DNA of 64,000 bases from Welwitschia mirabilis (Eukaryota; Gnetophyta; Gnetopsida; Welwitschiales), in contig JBOZIK010000001.1 in the NCBI GenBank assembly GCA_051453625.1, positions 293,584,174-293,648,173 on the forward strand, written 5' to 3'. The notes below the pieces were generated by a model, which was given only the letters and a program-made list of their open reading frames with translations, had not been told where the DNA came from and ran no database searches. The position numbers and the translations under genes are program-made. Below, piece by piece: positions 46,501 through 57,800 of the stretch; the first letter of the stretch is position 1; the number at the start of each line of letters is the position of its first letter.

Positions 46501-47369
46501 CCCCTTGCCATTTTGTGATTTACCTTGATGATCTGGATAAAGTAGTGAGTTAGTTTTAGATCCTCTCGACATAGCATCATCAAGTCCTTAATCACCACTT
46601 ACACCTATCATGTTTGACGAGGTAGAAATGCAAAGCTATTCAACTAGATATAGTTCAAGATCTTTAACATGATTAAAGAAATCAAAACTAAGCTAATGAT
46701 CAAGTTTTCATTCATCCAGAAGCTAAAGATACTTAAAAAAATTGTGCTTATTATTAGATCATAAGCATCTCTCCACAATTCTTGAGAAGAAGGATTAACG
46801 AAAGTCACTAGTTCAATTCCTTATTCTCTTCCTATTATTTTGGAGAGGTCAGAAGCAAAAAATTACTAAATTATGATCTTATTCCTTTAAAGGATTAGTT
46901 CTATTAGTTTATACAAACACTTCTCCCAAGTACATAATAGAGAATTCAAGTTAAGGAAGGATATCTAAATCATTAGGATTCACAAACCTATTGTCAGTAA
47001 TTTGAAGCATTCCAAGTTTATGGTTCTTAAGATTTGTAGTCCATGTTCTATAAGGTTGCCCTAGTTTGGTGTCTTGTATTATCTCCTCCTTCATATTTAA
47101 GGAGACTTTACTCTGGGCTTAGTAATTACAAATACTAACCAACCATTAGTGACCTACTACCTGACTTGACTTCCCCATGTGAAAGCTCAGTTGCTTTTCT
47201 AGGTAGTCTGCTAATGCCTTAAGATCTTTTCTTCCCCTGTTTTTTGCTTTAGCTTGCTAAAGTGATCTATTTATTTTTTTTAAGTCAATTTCCTCTTTTT
47301 TGTTGTAAGAGTTTCCTTTATTTTATCAATCAACAATGAACTGTTCCAAATTTTATTCAAAAAATAAAG
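46501..47369 (+). other. L1 3' untranslated region and tail
   Basis: Degenerate coding then 3' UTR. The last part has T-rich stretches and TTGTAAGAGTTTCC...AATAAAG, comparable to plant LINE tails. Nothing else is supportable. Confidence 0.5.
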
Positions 47370-48150
47370 TCTAATATTAAAATTTTTAACTAATACCACA
47401 TCATCTATAAAAATTATTTTTTTGATATGTCCTACTTCTATCTTTCTAACTCATCCATAAAAATTTTAAATAATGTTAGTAATAGAGGAAAACCTTTCTT
47501 TATTCCTATATTATTATAAGGGCTTACAAGATTCTTAAGCACTCATGCTTCTTAATTCAGCCATTATTTTTGTATATAATCTTTGTATGATTGTCAGTAA
47601 ACTAGAGCTAATATTAAGATAAATAAGTCTACAATATAATTTATTAATGATAACTAAGTCATAAGCTTCTGTGTGAAGTTAAGAAAAAAATGAAAGTATT
47701 TTTAGACAACTCATTCACTTGCTTCATAAAAAACATGAGGGTAACTAGATGATCCATTGTATAGTATCTCCTTTAAAAAATATGTTTAAGAGAATGCACA
47801 TAAATTATTGTTTTCTACTTACATTCATAGCCTTTTATCCAAGATAGTATGAAATAATTTAGCAAACAAATAGCTAATAATAATTATCCTATAGTTATTT
47901 AATTTTGACTTATCCCATTTCTTGAATAACATAACAGCTTTAGCAATCATCCATTGCTTGTCTAATCCATTATTAAGTTCAACATTCAAACTTTATCATG
48001 TTTCTTCCTACACTAATGATCTGTTGCATTAAAATAATTTCACATACACTCCTCCTACATCCATGATCTTTCTAGAAGATAATTTATTAAATCCATTTCT
48101 CACCTCATCTAAAGTAAGTTTTATTACATTTAAATTCATATGTTCAGCTT
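47370..48150 (-). pseudogene. LINE L2, RT core piece
   Basis: Minus-strand frames give NNGLDKQWMIAKAVMLFKKW, then SKLNNYRIIIIS and YLFAKLFHTILDKRL, then LYTKIMAELR, GIKKGFPLLLTLFKIFMDEL (about 47443-47508; GVKQGCPLSPTLFGLFIDELE in the family), and IDDVVLVKNFN (47380-47412), where the family has YADDVVL. This is a non-LTR RT of a different type from L1. The first active-site residue region is changed (Y-A to I-stop/ID) but DD remains. The upstream limit is uncertain. Confidence 0.75.
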
Positions 48151-50665
48151 GTTAATCTAGCTCATTAGTTCAGGAGTAATTCTAAATACGTGGTTTATTA
48201 TATTACTAAAAAAGTAAAAGTTATAAGTTATTAGAACTATCTATTTAATTAATAGACCCAAACCAAAGGTTCTTACTATAAAGTATCATAAATTAGGATA
48301 GCCATACATCTTTCCTTATAATCAAACTAATCATAAATTTATTCTGTTCTTCTCTTTAAGTTATAGACATTTGGTTAATATACATGAATGAATTTTTCAA
48401 TGTAAAATTAACTTTAATAGGTATCTATAATATTTTTTACTATGATATAAATGTAAGGGAATATATTACAAAATGAAGTTTTTAGTATATAAATTCATTA
48501 GAGAACATATTTTTCCCTCAATATTATAAGTTGTAGCAATGGTATAGGTACATAATTCAAATAACAAGAATGCATGTTGATTCTTAGCACTAAACAACAA
48601 TAGAAATTTGTTTAGTTAGATACATAGAAAATTCATAACTAGTAGAAATAATAAGGAAATATAAAAAGATTAAAGTCCAACACAACCAGAAATGAAAAGA
48701 AATGATGACTTAATTTTTTCTTGAATTTCATAGATTATTATAGCTATTATTTTTATAAAATTTAAATATGGAGTACAAAAACTTAACATCTACATAATCA
48801 TCTATAGAAAATAAGATTCTTATTGAGTTTTTAGATTCCATTTTTTGTTTTCATTTTGATCTATCATGCTCAAGAGATATAAGCTTTATGATGACATGAT
48901 TCTACATCTTCATTTAATGCTCTTGCATCACCTATATTTGTTGTCATAGTATGAACTTTAAGGCAAATATATGTAAGAAAGGAATTTAAGGGTTGAATAA
49001 GATAATAAATAAATATGACATTCTTAGCTATAAAAGGTGAATGTACACTTAAACTTATACAAATTATATATATGGAAGTGAGATATGAATAAAAAGAATA
49101 CCAATGAAAGTTTATTCTAATTTGTTAATTATTTATTTACAACATAAAAAAGTGAGAATTATTTTAAAATGAAAATGTTAATTTTATATTTTCATTATTT
49201 ACTAAAGAAGAATATTAAAATATTTAAAATGAGCTCACTAAAATATATTTATTAGTAATTCTTAAATATAAAAATGAAGTAATTTTTAAATATGCAATAC
49301 ATAATTTATATTAATTAAAATAATTCTTATTTCAATACATAATTTATATGCAAAATAAAGTAATTATTAAATCTAGAAATATATTTTCTTAGTTAATTAA
49401 GGTATCATGTTCATGTAATATTGGAGAAAATTTAATGAATGTTATTAACATATCAAAATTAGCATTTTTTCTTCAACATTTCTTATTTTTAGATTTCTTG
49501 AAATATGAAAATCTTCTATTGAGGATATTTATATTAAAATTATATTAAATGGTATTGGAATTTTAGCCATCTTTAATTATGTCTAATAAAATAAAGGTGT
49601 TGATGGAAATGTGTACAACACCAAAAAATTATTAAAATGTCTTTGTTAGTAATTTGGTACTATATAAGGTAAGTTTCCTTAGATAATAAGTTCTATGGAA
49701 ATGCCCTCATGCCCATAAAATCTTATTTTCATATGTTTAATTAAGATCATAACTCTTTTATTAGTTATGATGAATCATTTTATTATTGAACAAAGTGTGA
49801 ATCTAATTCCTGTTTTTTGGGACAACATATTGATATTATTAGAAAGTCATTATGTATTTATTCATTATAATATAATGAAATAATTGAGCTGATTTCAAGA
49901 TTATCTTTCAAACCTTATTGTTTGTTCTTCCCCCAAACATCTATTGCTTCAAATAGAGGAAGTAAGAGCTTTATTTGCCTAATAAGATTACAATATTCTT
50001 TCTTCAAGACCCTCTTGTACTTTAATTTTACTTTAATTCTTTATTCTCCTAACAAAATTACATTAGACTCATATGTAATACTAATTTTACTTTAATTTTT
50101 ATACATGTACGAATATTTCCTTTTTGTAGTATTATTATATTATTTACTACAATATAAACTAACTTATTATAACTTTTTCCTTAATTATGCTTTTAGATAT
50201 CTCTAAGATTTGTAATAAATGCTTATATCTATTATTTACAAACTAGCATTTATCATCTTTCGTAACATTAAAAAAATAGACATCATAGTGAAATCCTACA
50301 TCACATAAAGATATACATGCTAAAAGGTGTACTAATTATGATTCCTACATCAATGGGTAAGGAAATTAGATAATAATGTTAGGATAAATCTGTAGTCTTA
50401 TTATCTTTATTTTTACTATGGTGAAGGAAATTTCCCAATTAATACATTTAAAATAGTTATAAGATAGACGTTTTCTTCACGTTTGAAAGAGTAAGCAAGT
50501 TTTTTTATGTTGAAAAAGTAGCCATTGAATCTTTTCTTTTTCATACATGAAAAATTAGATTAATTTAAAAATAAAAAGATTATAAGATATGTTGATAAAA
50601 TATACTAATATATGAATTTATAAAAAAAGAGAATTAATGAGATCTATTTTATTTATAATGTTATC
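48151..50665. other. AT-rich spacer, nothing recognised
   Basis: About 2.5 kb. The right-hand part of L2 (endonuclease region) might begin here but I cannot read it. No other gene or repeat is supportable. Confidence 0.5.
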
Positions 50666-51060
50666 TGTTATAACTCACCTTGAATGAATGCCATTAAGGA
50701 CATCAACGTTTGATGAATAAGCACATCTAATTAATGATCTCATGCTCTTAAGTTATCATTTATCAATTATTTTCTTACTATATGTCTTTTCACATGTTTG
50801 GCATATGTAGTCATTTACATTTGTTTAAAAAATGAAGTTTTATTAATAACATTTTCAAAGCCTTATTTGTTTTACCAGTTACTAGTATACTATTGATTCC
50901 CCTCCCTCACTACCCTCCACAACCAAAAAAAACAAACAAAAAAAAAAAAAAAAAAAAAAAGAAAAAATCAATGACCTTCAAAGATTATGTCTTCTTCAAC
51001 ATATAATAAAACTTAGCAGTGAGGCTATTCTTAAAATCAAGATAGAAATCTATTATAAGA
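50666..51060 (+). repeat. Element G 5' LTR
   Basis: Partner of 57319-57674. It includes an A run (50938-50960) absent from the other copy. Followed at 51060-51077 by TTTTGATAAGGAAGAGC, a decayed TTTGGTATCAGGAGC-type initiator-Met primer site. Confidence 0.78.
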
Positions 51061-51077
51061 TTTTGATAAGGAAGAGC

Positions 51078-52508
51078 TTGGGAAGAGACAAGGAAAGAAA
51101 TTGTAATAAAACAATCGAAAAATCCTTTTTCAATATTCATAAATAAATAAAATTATTTTAAAAAATGATGAAGATTCTAGATATTAGCACCACAGAAATT
51201 GAAAATGCAAATTTAGCATTATTAATTCTCTACAAATTGTTTTGAACATCTTTCCATGTTGCTGCAATATCAAATTACTCTAGAGTATAAAATAATTTGG
51301 ATAACATGTTCACTAATTAGATGGCCTATCAATTTTTAAGGACTGATTTCAAATAATCTATATAAAAAAAGGCTGATTCTAATAGGAAATGTTGTGGGCC
51401 AAGTTCTTTTAATAAAAATTTGGGCATAGAATCAAAATGAACATTAAGAGAAGAGAAAGGATGGACTAAGTAAGAAATAAAAGCTGAGAGGATTCATTAA
51501 AGAAGATGTCTTGGAGAGCGTTTCAGCCATTAAAAATTCTAGATTTCTCACCTCTATCTAGGTTTTTAGTTTTGATTAATGCAAGAATTATATGTAACAA
51601 AATTACACTCTAAGATTATGAAAACATTGGAACAATAATCCACTTCTGCAGTCATAATAAATTATCAAAATAGAGGCAAGAAAGTATGGACTCTTTCTCA
51701 AAAAAAGAAGGAAAACATAAGAGAATATCTGGCTAGTTTATTTTTAGCTATTACATTCTTTTATGGTTAAGTTAGTAACTGCAATTATACTATTACCAAA
51801 AATAAGAAAGCAGGAAATGCTAGAGTTTAGTCTAAACTTATAGAGGTAAAACTCATCTAAATTTAAAGCTCATAAATGATACTTAAACCATTGGAATGAA
51901 AGGATAAAACATGTCACTTATGCTAGCAAAAGAAATTTGCAAAAACTACAATTGCACATCAAAGATATTAACATTTTGGACATGAGTGTATTATTCAAGA
52001 AACTTTTACTGATGCTTAAACAAATGTTGCAATCTTTATAGAATTATAATTCTAGAAAAGCAACACTATAACATAAGCATTTTCAAAATAAGGTTCTAAT
52101 CTAATAGTGCTATAAAAAATTATCAAGTCCTCTTCAAGAAAATAGCATCAATTACCAGGCCCATCTTAAGGAATAAAATATTTTCTTTTGACTTCCAAGC
52201 AATCTATGCATGAGTTTTTAGTAGAGGGATGTAATAAGATCAACTTAAAAATGATTCTTAATATAAGAAGATAAATATTAAGAACATAGGTAAGTTTCAA
52301 AATATTTTGAGATTGGAATTATGCCTTATAACCATCATTGAATCTAGTGCTTTTTTAAAATGTTTAAACATCATCTGAAAAGAAGTTAAAAATTCATCAA
52401 AACCCATTGCTATTAAGGATTACATGAAAATGAATACAATAATATCTTGATTAATAAAAGAACAAAATCATAAAAACATAAATATAGATTAATAACAAAC
52501 ACATCAAT
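51078..52508. other. Element G leader / gag N-terminal interval, poorly readable
   Basis: Expected to hold the Gag N-terminus of G. I can read no convincing domain. It ends just before a primer-site-like motif. Confidence 0.35.
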
Positions 52509-52523
52509 TGGTATTAAGAGCAT
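52509..52523 (+). other. Isolated copia primer-site-like motif
   Basis: ATTGGTATTAAGAGC preceded by ACATCA matches LTR end plus initiator-Met primer site (TTGGTATCAAGAGC). No matching LTR pair could be found around it. It may mark another truncated copia element, or be chance. Confidence 0.35.
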
Positions 52524-52654
52524 CCTAAATTAGTACCCAAAGATGCATGCAAGCTATTTCCCTATTTTCTAAACATCAAATGGGATGGCATTTATATAAT
52601 TTTGCAACTAATAAATAAAACTTAAATTAAGAAACCAAGCTTGAATAGCTCTTT

Positions 52655-53480
52655 TTTTCCCCCTTTTTTAGGAAGATCAATAATACAGTAGCAATAGTAA
52701 AACAAATAGGACTTTGAATTTTTTTTAATAAACCTTAATTTTTTAAATAAATTTAAATGATAAACATGTGCCAAGCATGTGAAAATACTTATAGTAAGAC
52801 CTTAATTAATAAAAGGTGATTTAAGAGCATGAGGTTATTAATTAAGTCTACTTATTCATTAAACATTTGTATTCTTAATGGCATTAAATAAAGGTAAGTT
52901 ACTATACTTTTTCCCTTGACATTAAGGACACAATAATGAATTAATAACTTTTTCAAATTGCTATCCCTTATCCTTAAAATCAAGAATTGCAAGTTGTTTC
53001 ATAATTCTTGAAATCTCTCCTTATCTAAAGGCTTGATGAAGAAATAAGCTAATTGTAGTTTATTGAGGTAATAATCAAGCATGAATACTCCATCCTCTAC
53101 CAATTTTCTTATGTATACAAATTTTACATTAATTTTTTTGATTCTTGAATGCATAATAGGATTTCTACTAATGGAAATTATGGACATGCTGTCACAAAGA
53201 AAGTATATTCGTTTCTAAATTAGAATTGTAAAATATAAAAAGAACTTATTTAACCATATCAATTATTAACTTGCTACACATATATCCATATATTTTTATT
53301 AAGAAAACAAACTACCTTCCAACAACATGGAAAAACTAGATGTGCTTTTTCTATTATATATGTTTTCTATCCAACTAGCATCAACATAACAAGTTAGTTA
53401 GAGGTCATTGTTTGCATCATAAAATAAATGAAAAAGATGTTAAAACCATAATAAATCTAGATCATTCAATCCTAGATAAT
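52655..53480 (-). mobile_element. Fragment H: antisense copia fragment of the same family as G
   Basis: Minus strand, right to left: RNase H text (YVDASWIEN, then NRKSTSS; 53430-53330), then SISRNPIMHSRIKKINVKFV, LVEDGVFMLDY, LQLAYFFIKPLDKERFQEL (53187-52999), a short spacer, and an LTR start at about 52904 running left to about 52655. That LTR start (AGTAACTTACCTTTATTTAATGCCATTAAG) matches those of G at 50666 and 57319. Only the 3' end of the element is present. Confidence 0.8.
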
Positions 53481-53519
53481 GACAGATTTTCTAAAATTTT
53501 AGAGCACTTCCAATGTCAT

Positions 53520-54000
53520 TTAAACCTCTCACTATATCAATTAGTAACTTCCTAGATTTAAATAACCTTATATTAGATGAGCTTAGTGGATATATTATTC
53601 AATTTAAATATAATCTAAAAGAAAAATAAGAAGAATCAAAGGCTTTTCAAGATGAATCCTCAAATGCATCCCATTCCTACTCTATAGAAAGGGGCATAGG
53701 TACATCTTTTGGTAGAGGATTTACAAGAAGAGGGTATGAAGATAGAGGTGGAAGAAGCTTTTTGGGTCATGGCTAAGAATCCAACTTTCATCAAAAGCAA
53801 TAAAAGGATCAATCATCTACATGAAATAAAAGACATGATAATTCTTCTTCTACCACAAGCAAGGACACATATCCAAATATTGTATAAAAAAAATTAAATC
53901 TAAGAAAAATAAAGAAAATGAAGTAACAAAAAATAATGAACAAAAGTAAGAGGATGCTTTCTTTAAAAAAAAAGATAGAAATGAATATGAATAAGAGGAG
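53520..54000 (+). pseudogene. Element G gag C-terminal remnant
   Basis: Frame: LDELSGYIIQFKYNLKEK, EESKAFQDESSNASHSYSIE, then GTSFGRGFTRRGYEDRGGRS. The order of a UBN2 end, an acidic/Ser linker and an Arg-Gly-rich stretch before the zinc knuckle is typical of copia Gag. The knuckle itself (near 53830-53890) is unreadable. The 62-codon open stretch at 53709-53897 is a different, non-coding frame. Confidence 0.65.
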
Positions 54001-54059
54001 GAAGTTAGTTCCTTTATGGCTAAAGAAATAAATTTTGATGTAAACTTATTTACTTCTTC

Positions 54060-55640
54060 ATCAAAATCTACCTTGTGATACCTTGATAGTGGTTGTTTAA
54101 AACACCTCATAGATCAGATAAAACTTATAAAGGTTGTGTAGCATGAACAACTTAGGAATGATTACATTTGGAGGTGGTACCACAATTGAAATCAAAGAAC
54201 TTAATACTTTGGTTGTCAACAATAATCAAGATAAGAAATTTTCAATTTCTAATATTTATTATGTACATCAATCTTATTAAAATTTTCTTAGTCTTAAACA
54301 ATTAGATAAATGTAGTTACAAATTACTATATCAAAACAGAAAGTGCTTGTTGTCCAACGATGATAATAAATTTGTTATCACTAAATTAGATAACAAGTTG
54401 TACAAAATAGCATTTGAAAAGGTAATGATTGCAAAATAAGAATAATTTGGATTTGGCATCAAAAGGATAGAGATTCTTCAAATCATTACCTAAAAGTAGT
54501 GTTAACAAATGGGCTAGAACATGAAGTTTCCAATATTTTAATCCAATCCATCTTAACATGTAATTGTTGCATCCATGATAGGTAGGCAAGGATAACTTTC
54601 TTAAATGTAGTTTCTATAAGTTCTAAAAAATTACAACTTATACATTCTGATATTTGTGGTTCTTTTAAAACTTCAAGTTTGAATGGAAGTAAATACTTTA
54701 TTGGCTTCACTGATGAGTCCACTATATTATGTCAAATTTATTTTTTGTAATACATATCTCAAGCATTTCATTATTTTAAAATTTATAACATTTAAGTTAA
54801 AAATATTTGTTAAAAGAAAATAAATTTTTGAGAACTAGAAATGGATGTGGATATTGCTCTAATGAATTTTAAATATATTTTCAAAAAAAAGGTATTTAGC
54901 ATCAAATAACAACTTCCTAAACACCTCAATAAAATGGTATATTTGAAAAGGAAAAATCATTCTCTTTCAGATATGGCTCATACTATGGTATTTCACTTAC
55001 ACATAGAAAAATAATTTTGGGTTGAGGTTTTAAATACTATAAATTACCTACAAAATGGATTAGTTCTTTTGAGAACTAATAATGGATGTGGGTATTGCTC
55101 TAATGAATTTTAAATATATTTTCAAAAAAAAGGTATTTAGCATCAAATAAAAACTTCCTAAATACCTTAACAAAATGGTATATCTTTTGGATATGACTCA
55201 TGATATGGTATTTCACTTAAAACTAGAAAACGAATTTTGGGTTAAGGTTGTAAATACTATAAATTACCTATAAAATGGATTAGTTAGATGCTCCTTGAAA
55301 GAGAAAACTTCATATGAAGCTTGTATGGTAAAATTCCCTCTCTTGCCCATTCAGAGAATTTTGGTATAGAATGCTATGTTAAAATTATTAAACTTGATAG
55401 AAACAAATGTGAACCAAGATCTATTAAATGTATTTTTATGGGATATTCTTAATCTAGCAAAGCATATAAATGCTATCATATTAGCAACAAATAGATATTG
55501 AAGAGTTTAAATGTAAGATTCATATACTCTCATCATTTAGGAAGAAAAAGTAATGATAAAAGTTGGTAAAGGAATTCATAAAACAATTAAAAACACCTAG
55601 AAAATTTAGATTTTAAATTAGAAAACAATTATGAATATAA
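54060..55640 (+). pseudogene. Element G protease-integrase remnant
   Basis: After a doubtful protease (LIVVV... / GMITFGGGTTIEIKELNTLV and NIYYVHQSY near 54150-54290), integrase blocks appear: KLQLIHSDICGSFKTSSLNG then SKYFIGFTDEST (54625-54720), a TPQ-stop-NG block near 54920, and the end ILVXNAMLKLL...KCIFMGYS-like text near 55360-55450. A tandem duplication (54830-55070 and 55071-55285) repeats the integrase C-terminal part. Stops are common, many of them at Gln codons. Confidence 0.75.
54830..55285 (+). repeat. Tandem duplication in element G integrase
   Basis: Two adjacent copies of about 240 and 215 bases, each starting GAGAACTA[GA]..ATGGATGTGG and ending AAAATGGATTAGTT. The second lacks about 20 bases near TATCTTTTGGATATG. 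Divergence is small, so the duplication is younger than most decay in the element. Confidence 0.9.
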
Positions 55641-55929
55641 GTCAGATTTAGAAAGTGATGAGGTTCTATAATAGAATTTGGATGAAAATCTATCTAATTT
55701 ATTAAATTCTATCTCTAAATAATCTAGAAAAGTGATTAGGTTAAAGTTATTTCATGATTTGTCAAATGTTATTGGTGATTTATTAACCCTTGTAAAAGCA
55801 AGAGAAGAAGTTAGAAGGTAATTAGAAGAAAGTCACAATATACATGAATGGATCTAATATGTTATAAAGATCCAAATGATACATCACATTGAGTTGATGT
55901 AATAAAACTAGAGAATTGTAAAAATAGAA

Positions 55930-56640
55930 AAGAATGAAACTTAGAACTCTGGTGCATTATCGCAAAGACAAAAACATAATTGTGACTAAGTGGATTTATC
56001 ATACGAAATATGATCCTAATCATTTGATAAATGAATGAAATACTAGATTAGCGGTTAACATTTATGTACAAGAAGTTGACATTGGTTATGAAGAAACCTA
56101 TGCATTTGTAACTAGGTCAGAATTTATTAGAGCATTTATCACATATGCTACCAAAGTTTAAATGGTGTTTGATAAATGAATTTCAAATTAGCATTCTTAA
56201 ATGGTTTTCTTAGTGAATAAGTTTATATCTCTCAACTTGAGGGATCTGTCATACTTGGAAAGGAAGATCATGTGCATCAATTGAAAAAGGCATTATATGG
56301 TTTAAAATAGGCACCTACAGCATGGTTCTCTAGCTTAGATGAATATTTGAGAACACAAGGCCTTGCAAAATGTTTAGCTAAAAATACCTTATTTAAAAAG
56401 AAAAATGCCAATAAAATTGTATTTGTTTTAGTCTACATTGATGATATTATCTTTGCTAGAAATGATTTCAACTAGTTGAAAAATTAATTTGAAATGAGTG
56501 ATTTAGGTAAACATTCCTACTACTTAAAAATTAAAATTCAACAAAATCACAAAGGGATTTGGCTAAACTAAGAAACATATGCTAAATACATGCTTTACAA
56601 GTTTCATAGGAAAACTTCAAAGTCCATTAATCCTCTCTAA
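55930..56640 (+). pseudogene. Element G reverse transcriptase remnant
   Basis: RVT_2 blocks: FKLAFLNGFLSE, stop, VYISQLEGSV; HQLKKALYGLK, stop (Gln lost), APTAWFSSLDEYL (56278-56347); the active site VYIDDIIFARNDFN (56431-56472; YVDD to YIDD); FEMSDLGKHSYYLKIKIQQN (56491-56550). RT makes the cDNA. The catalytic Asp pair is kept but the frame is broken upstream. Confidence 0.88.
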
Positions 56641-56649
56641 TATAACATT

Positions 56650-57260
56650 AAACTCAAAAGGATATGAAAGGGAATTTAGTTTATGAATACATGTACAGAT
56701 CCAAGATAAGTAGTTTGATGTACTTAACTACATCACATCTTGACATTTAATTTGTTGTTATTTATGCATATAGATTCATGTCATTCCCAAATAAACCACA
56801 TTTAGAAGCTATGAAAAAAAATCCTTAGGTAGATAAGGATTACAAAATTCATTGGTTTATTTTACAATGTAAACAACAACCTCCAACTAACTACTTATGT
56901 TAATGCTAATCGGGTTAGAAACCTAGATGATAGAAAACTCACATCTGGTTTTACCATTTTGTTGGGAGGTAGTTCATTTTTTAAAGTTCAAAAAAGTAAC
57001 TTGTTTTTCTCAACTAGTAGATAAAGATAAATACAGGGATGTACATACAACAAGTCAATAATTGTTATGGTTGAATAAGTTATTTTTAGATTTTACCATG
57101 CCATGATAGCACATCTTTAGTTTCAATTAGTAAAAATCCTATTAATCTTGATTGTTATCCAACCAGATTACAATTAGCTGATTTCTTCACAAAGCCTTTA
57201 GATAAATCTATATTTCAATAATTATGAAATAGCTTACAAATTCTTAAGGATAAGGAAAAG
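56650..57260 (+). pseudogene. Element G RNase H remnant
   Basis: Read through several shifts: SRSVLYLT-like text near 56700, then LTTYVNANRVRNLDDRKLTS (56890-56950; GYSDADWAG..DDRKSTSG in the family), FTILLGGSSFF, and TRLQLADFFTKPLDKSIFQ (57165-57220). Homologous to fragment H. The active-site aspartates are mostly replaced. Confidence 0.8.
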
Positions 57261-57318
57261 AAATTTTAAAAATTTTATTAATTCATAATTGTGTACTTAA
57301 TGTTAAGAGGGAGACTAG

Positions 57319-57800
57319 TGTAACTTACCTTGATTTAATTCTATTAAGGAGACAAATGTTTAATGAATAGTTAGATTTAATTAATAACCTCATGCTATTA
57401 AATCATCTTTTATCAATTAATTTCCTATTATAAGTCTTGTTACATGTTAATCATTTACATTTGTTTAAAAGATGAAGGTTTATAAATAACATTTTCAAAG
57501 AACTATTTGTTTTACTAGCTACTACTATATTATTCATTTCCCATAGCTTACCCACCATATACACAACTGTTTATATATACAGATGGATCCTTAAAGACTG
57601 ATACTTATACAACATGCAATGCGTTCTTAGTGGTGATCCTATTCTTAAAATCAATATTAAAATTTGTTATAACATTTTGATAAGGAGATGATTGGTAAGA
57701 GGCAAGTGATGAAATTTCAATAAAATTAGATTCAAAAAGATTTTTTAGTAATTTACTATAAAACGTTTCTATCCAATGGATTTTCAAGAAGGAATAGTTA
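57319..57800 (+). repeat. Element G right LTR followed by a second primer site and leader
   Basis: The LTR runs 57319-57674. Immediately after it TTTTGATAAGGAGATGATTGG and about 100 further bases remain similar to what follows the 5' LTR at 51060 (AGAGGCAAG...GAAATT). A true flank should not match the leader, so a second, truncated copy begins here, sharing this LTR. Confidence 0.65.

Larger units (their letters stand above)
45231..47369 (+). mobile_element. LINE L1: 5'-truncated non-LTR retrotransposon
   Basis: Begins inside the RT domain (DPLSPFLF...-like text, CPLTCSPWLW in the raw frame) and ends in AAAAAATAAAG at about 47360-47369. The flanking TCTAATA..TTTTAAC (45216-45230 and 47370-47390) looks like a target duplication with a small indel. 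Together with 5' truncation and an A-rich tail this is typical of target-primed integration. It lies inside the ORF of L2 in the opposite orientation. Confidence 0.8.
50666..57674 (+). mobile_element. Element G: Ty1/copia retrotransposon (decayed, rearranged)
   Basis: LTRs of about 0.36-0.4 kb at 50666-51060 and 57319-57674 share TAACT[CT]ACCTTGA, CATTTACATTTGTTTAAAA.ATGAAG, AATAACATTTTCAAAG and ATTCTTAAAATCAA. Between them lie gag C-terminus, integrase, RT and RNase H on the plus strand. Before the right LTR stands AAGAGGGAGACTAG (polypurine tract). An antisense fragment of the same family (H, 52655-53480) sits in the gag region. The right LTR is followed by a second primer-site-like sequence and leader. 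Confidence 0.82.

Noticed and set aside
46221-46518. Gly-rich (minus) and Pro-rich (plus) small proteins
   Set aside because: Both frames are translations of the C-rich tract inside the dead LINE L1. The apparent Pro and Gly runs follow from low complexity, not from a protein family.
53709-53897. 62-codon frame beginning MVEDLQEEGMK
   Set aside because: It is a shifted frame over the copia G gag; the correct frame here reads the Arg-Gly-rich GTSFGRGFTRRGYEDRGG.
57605-57787. 60-codon minus-strand frame
   Set aside because: Lies antisense over the LTR-leader junction of copia G. No independent support.
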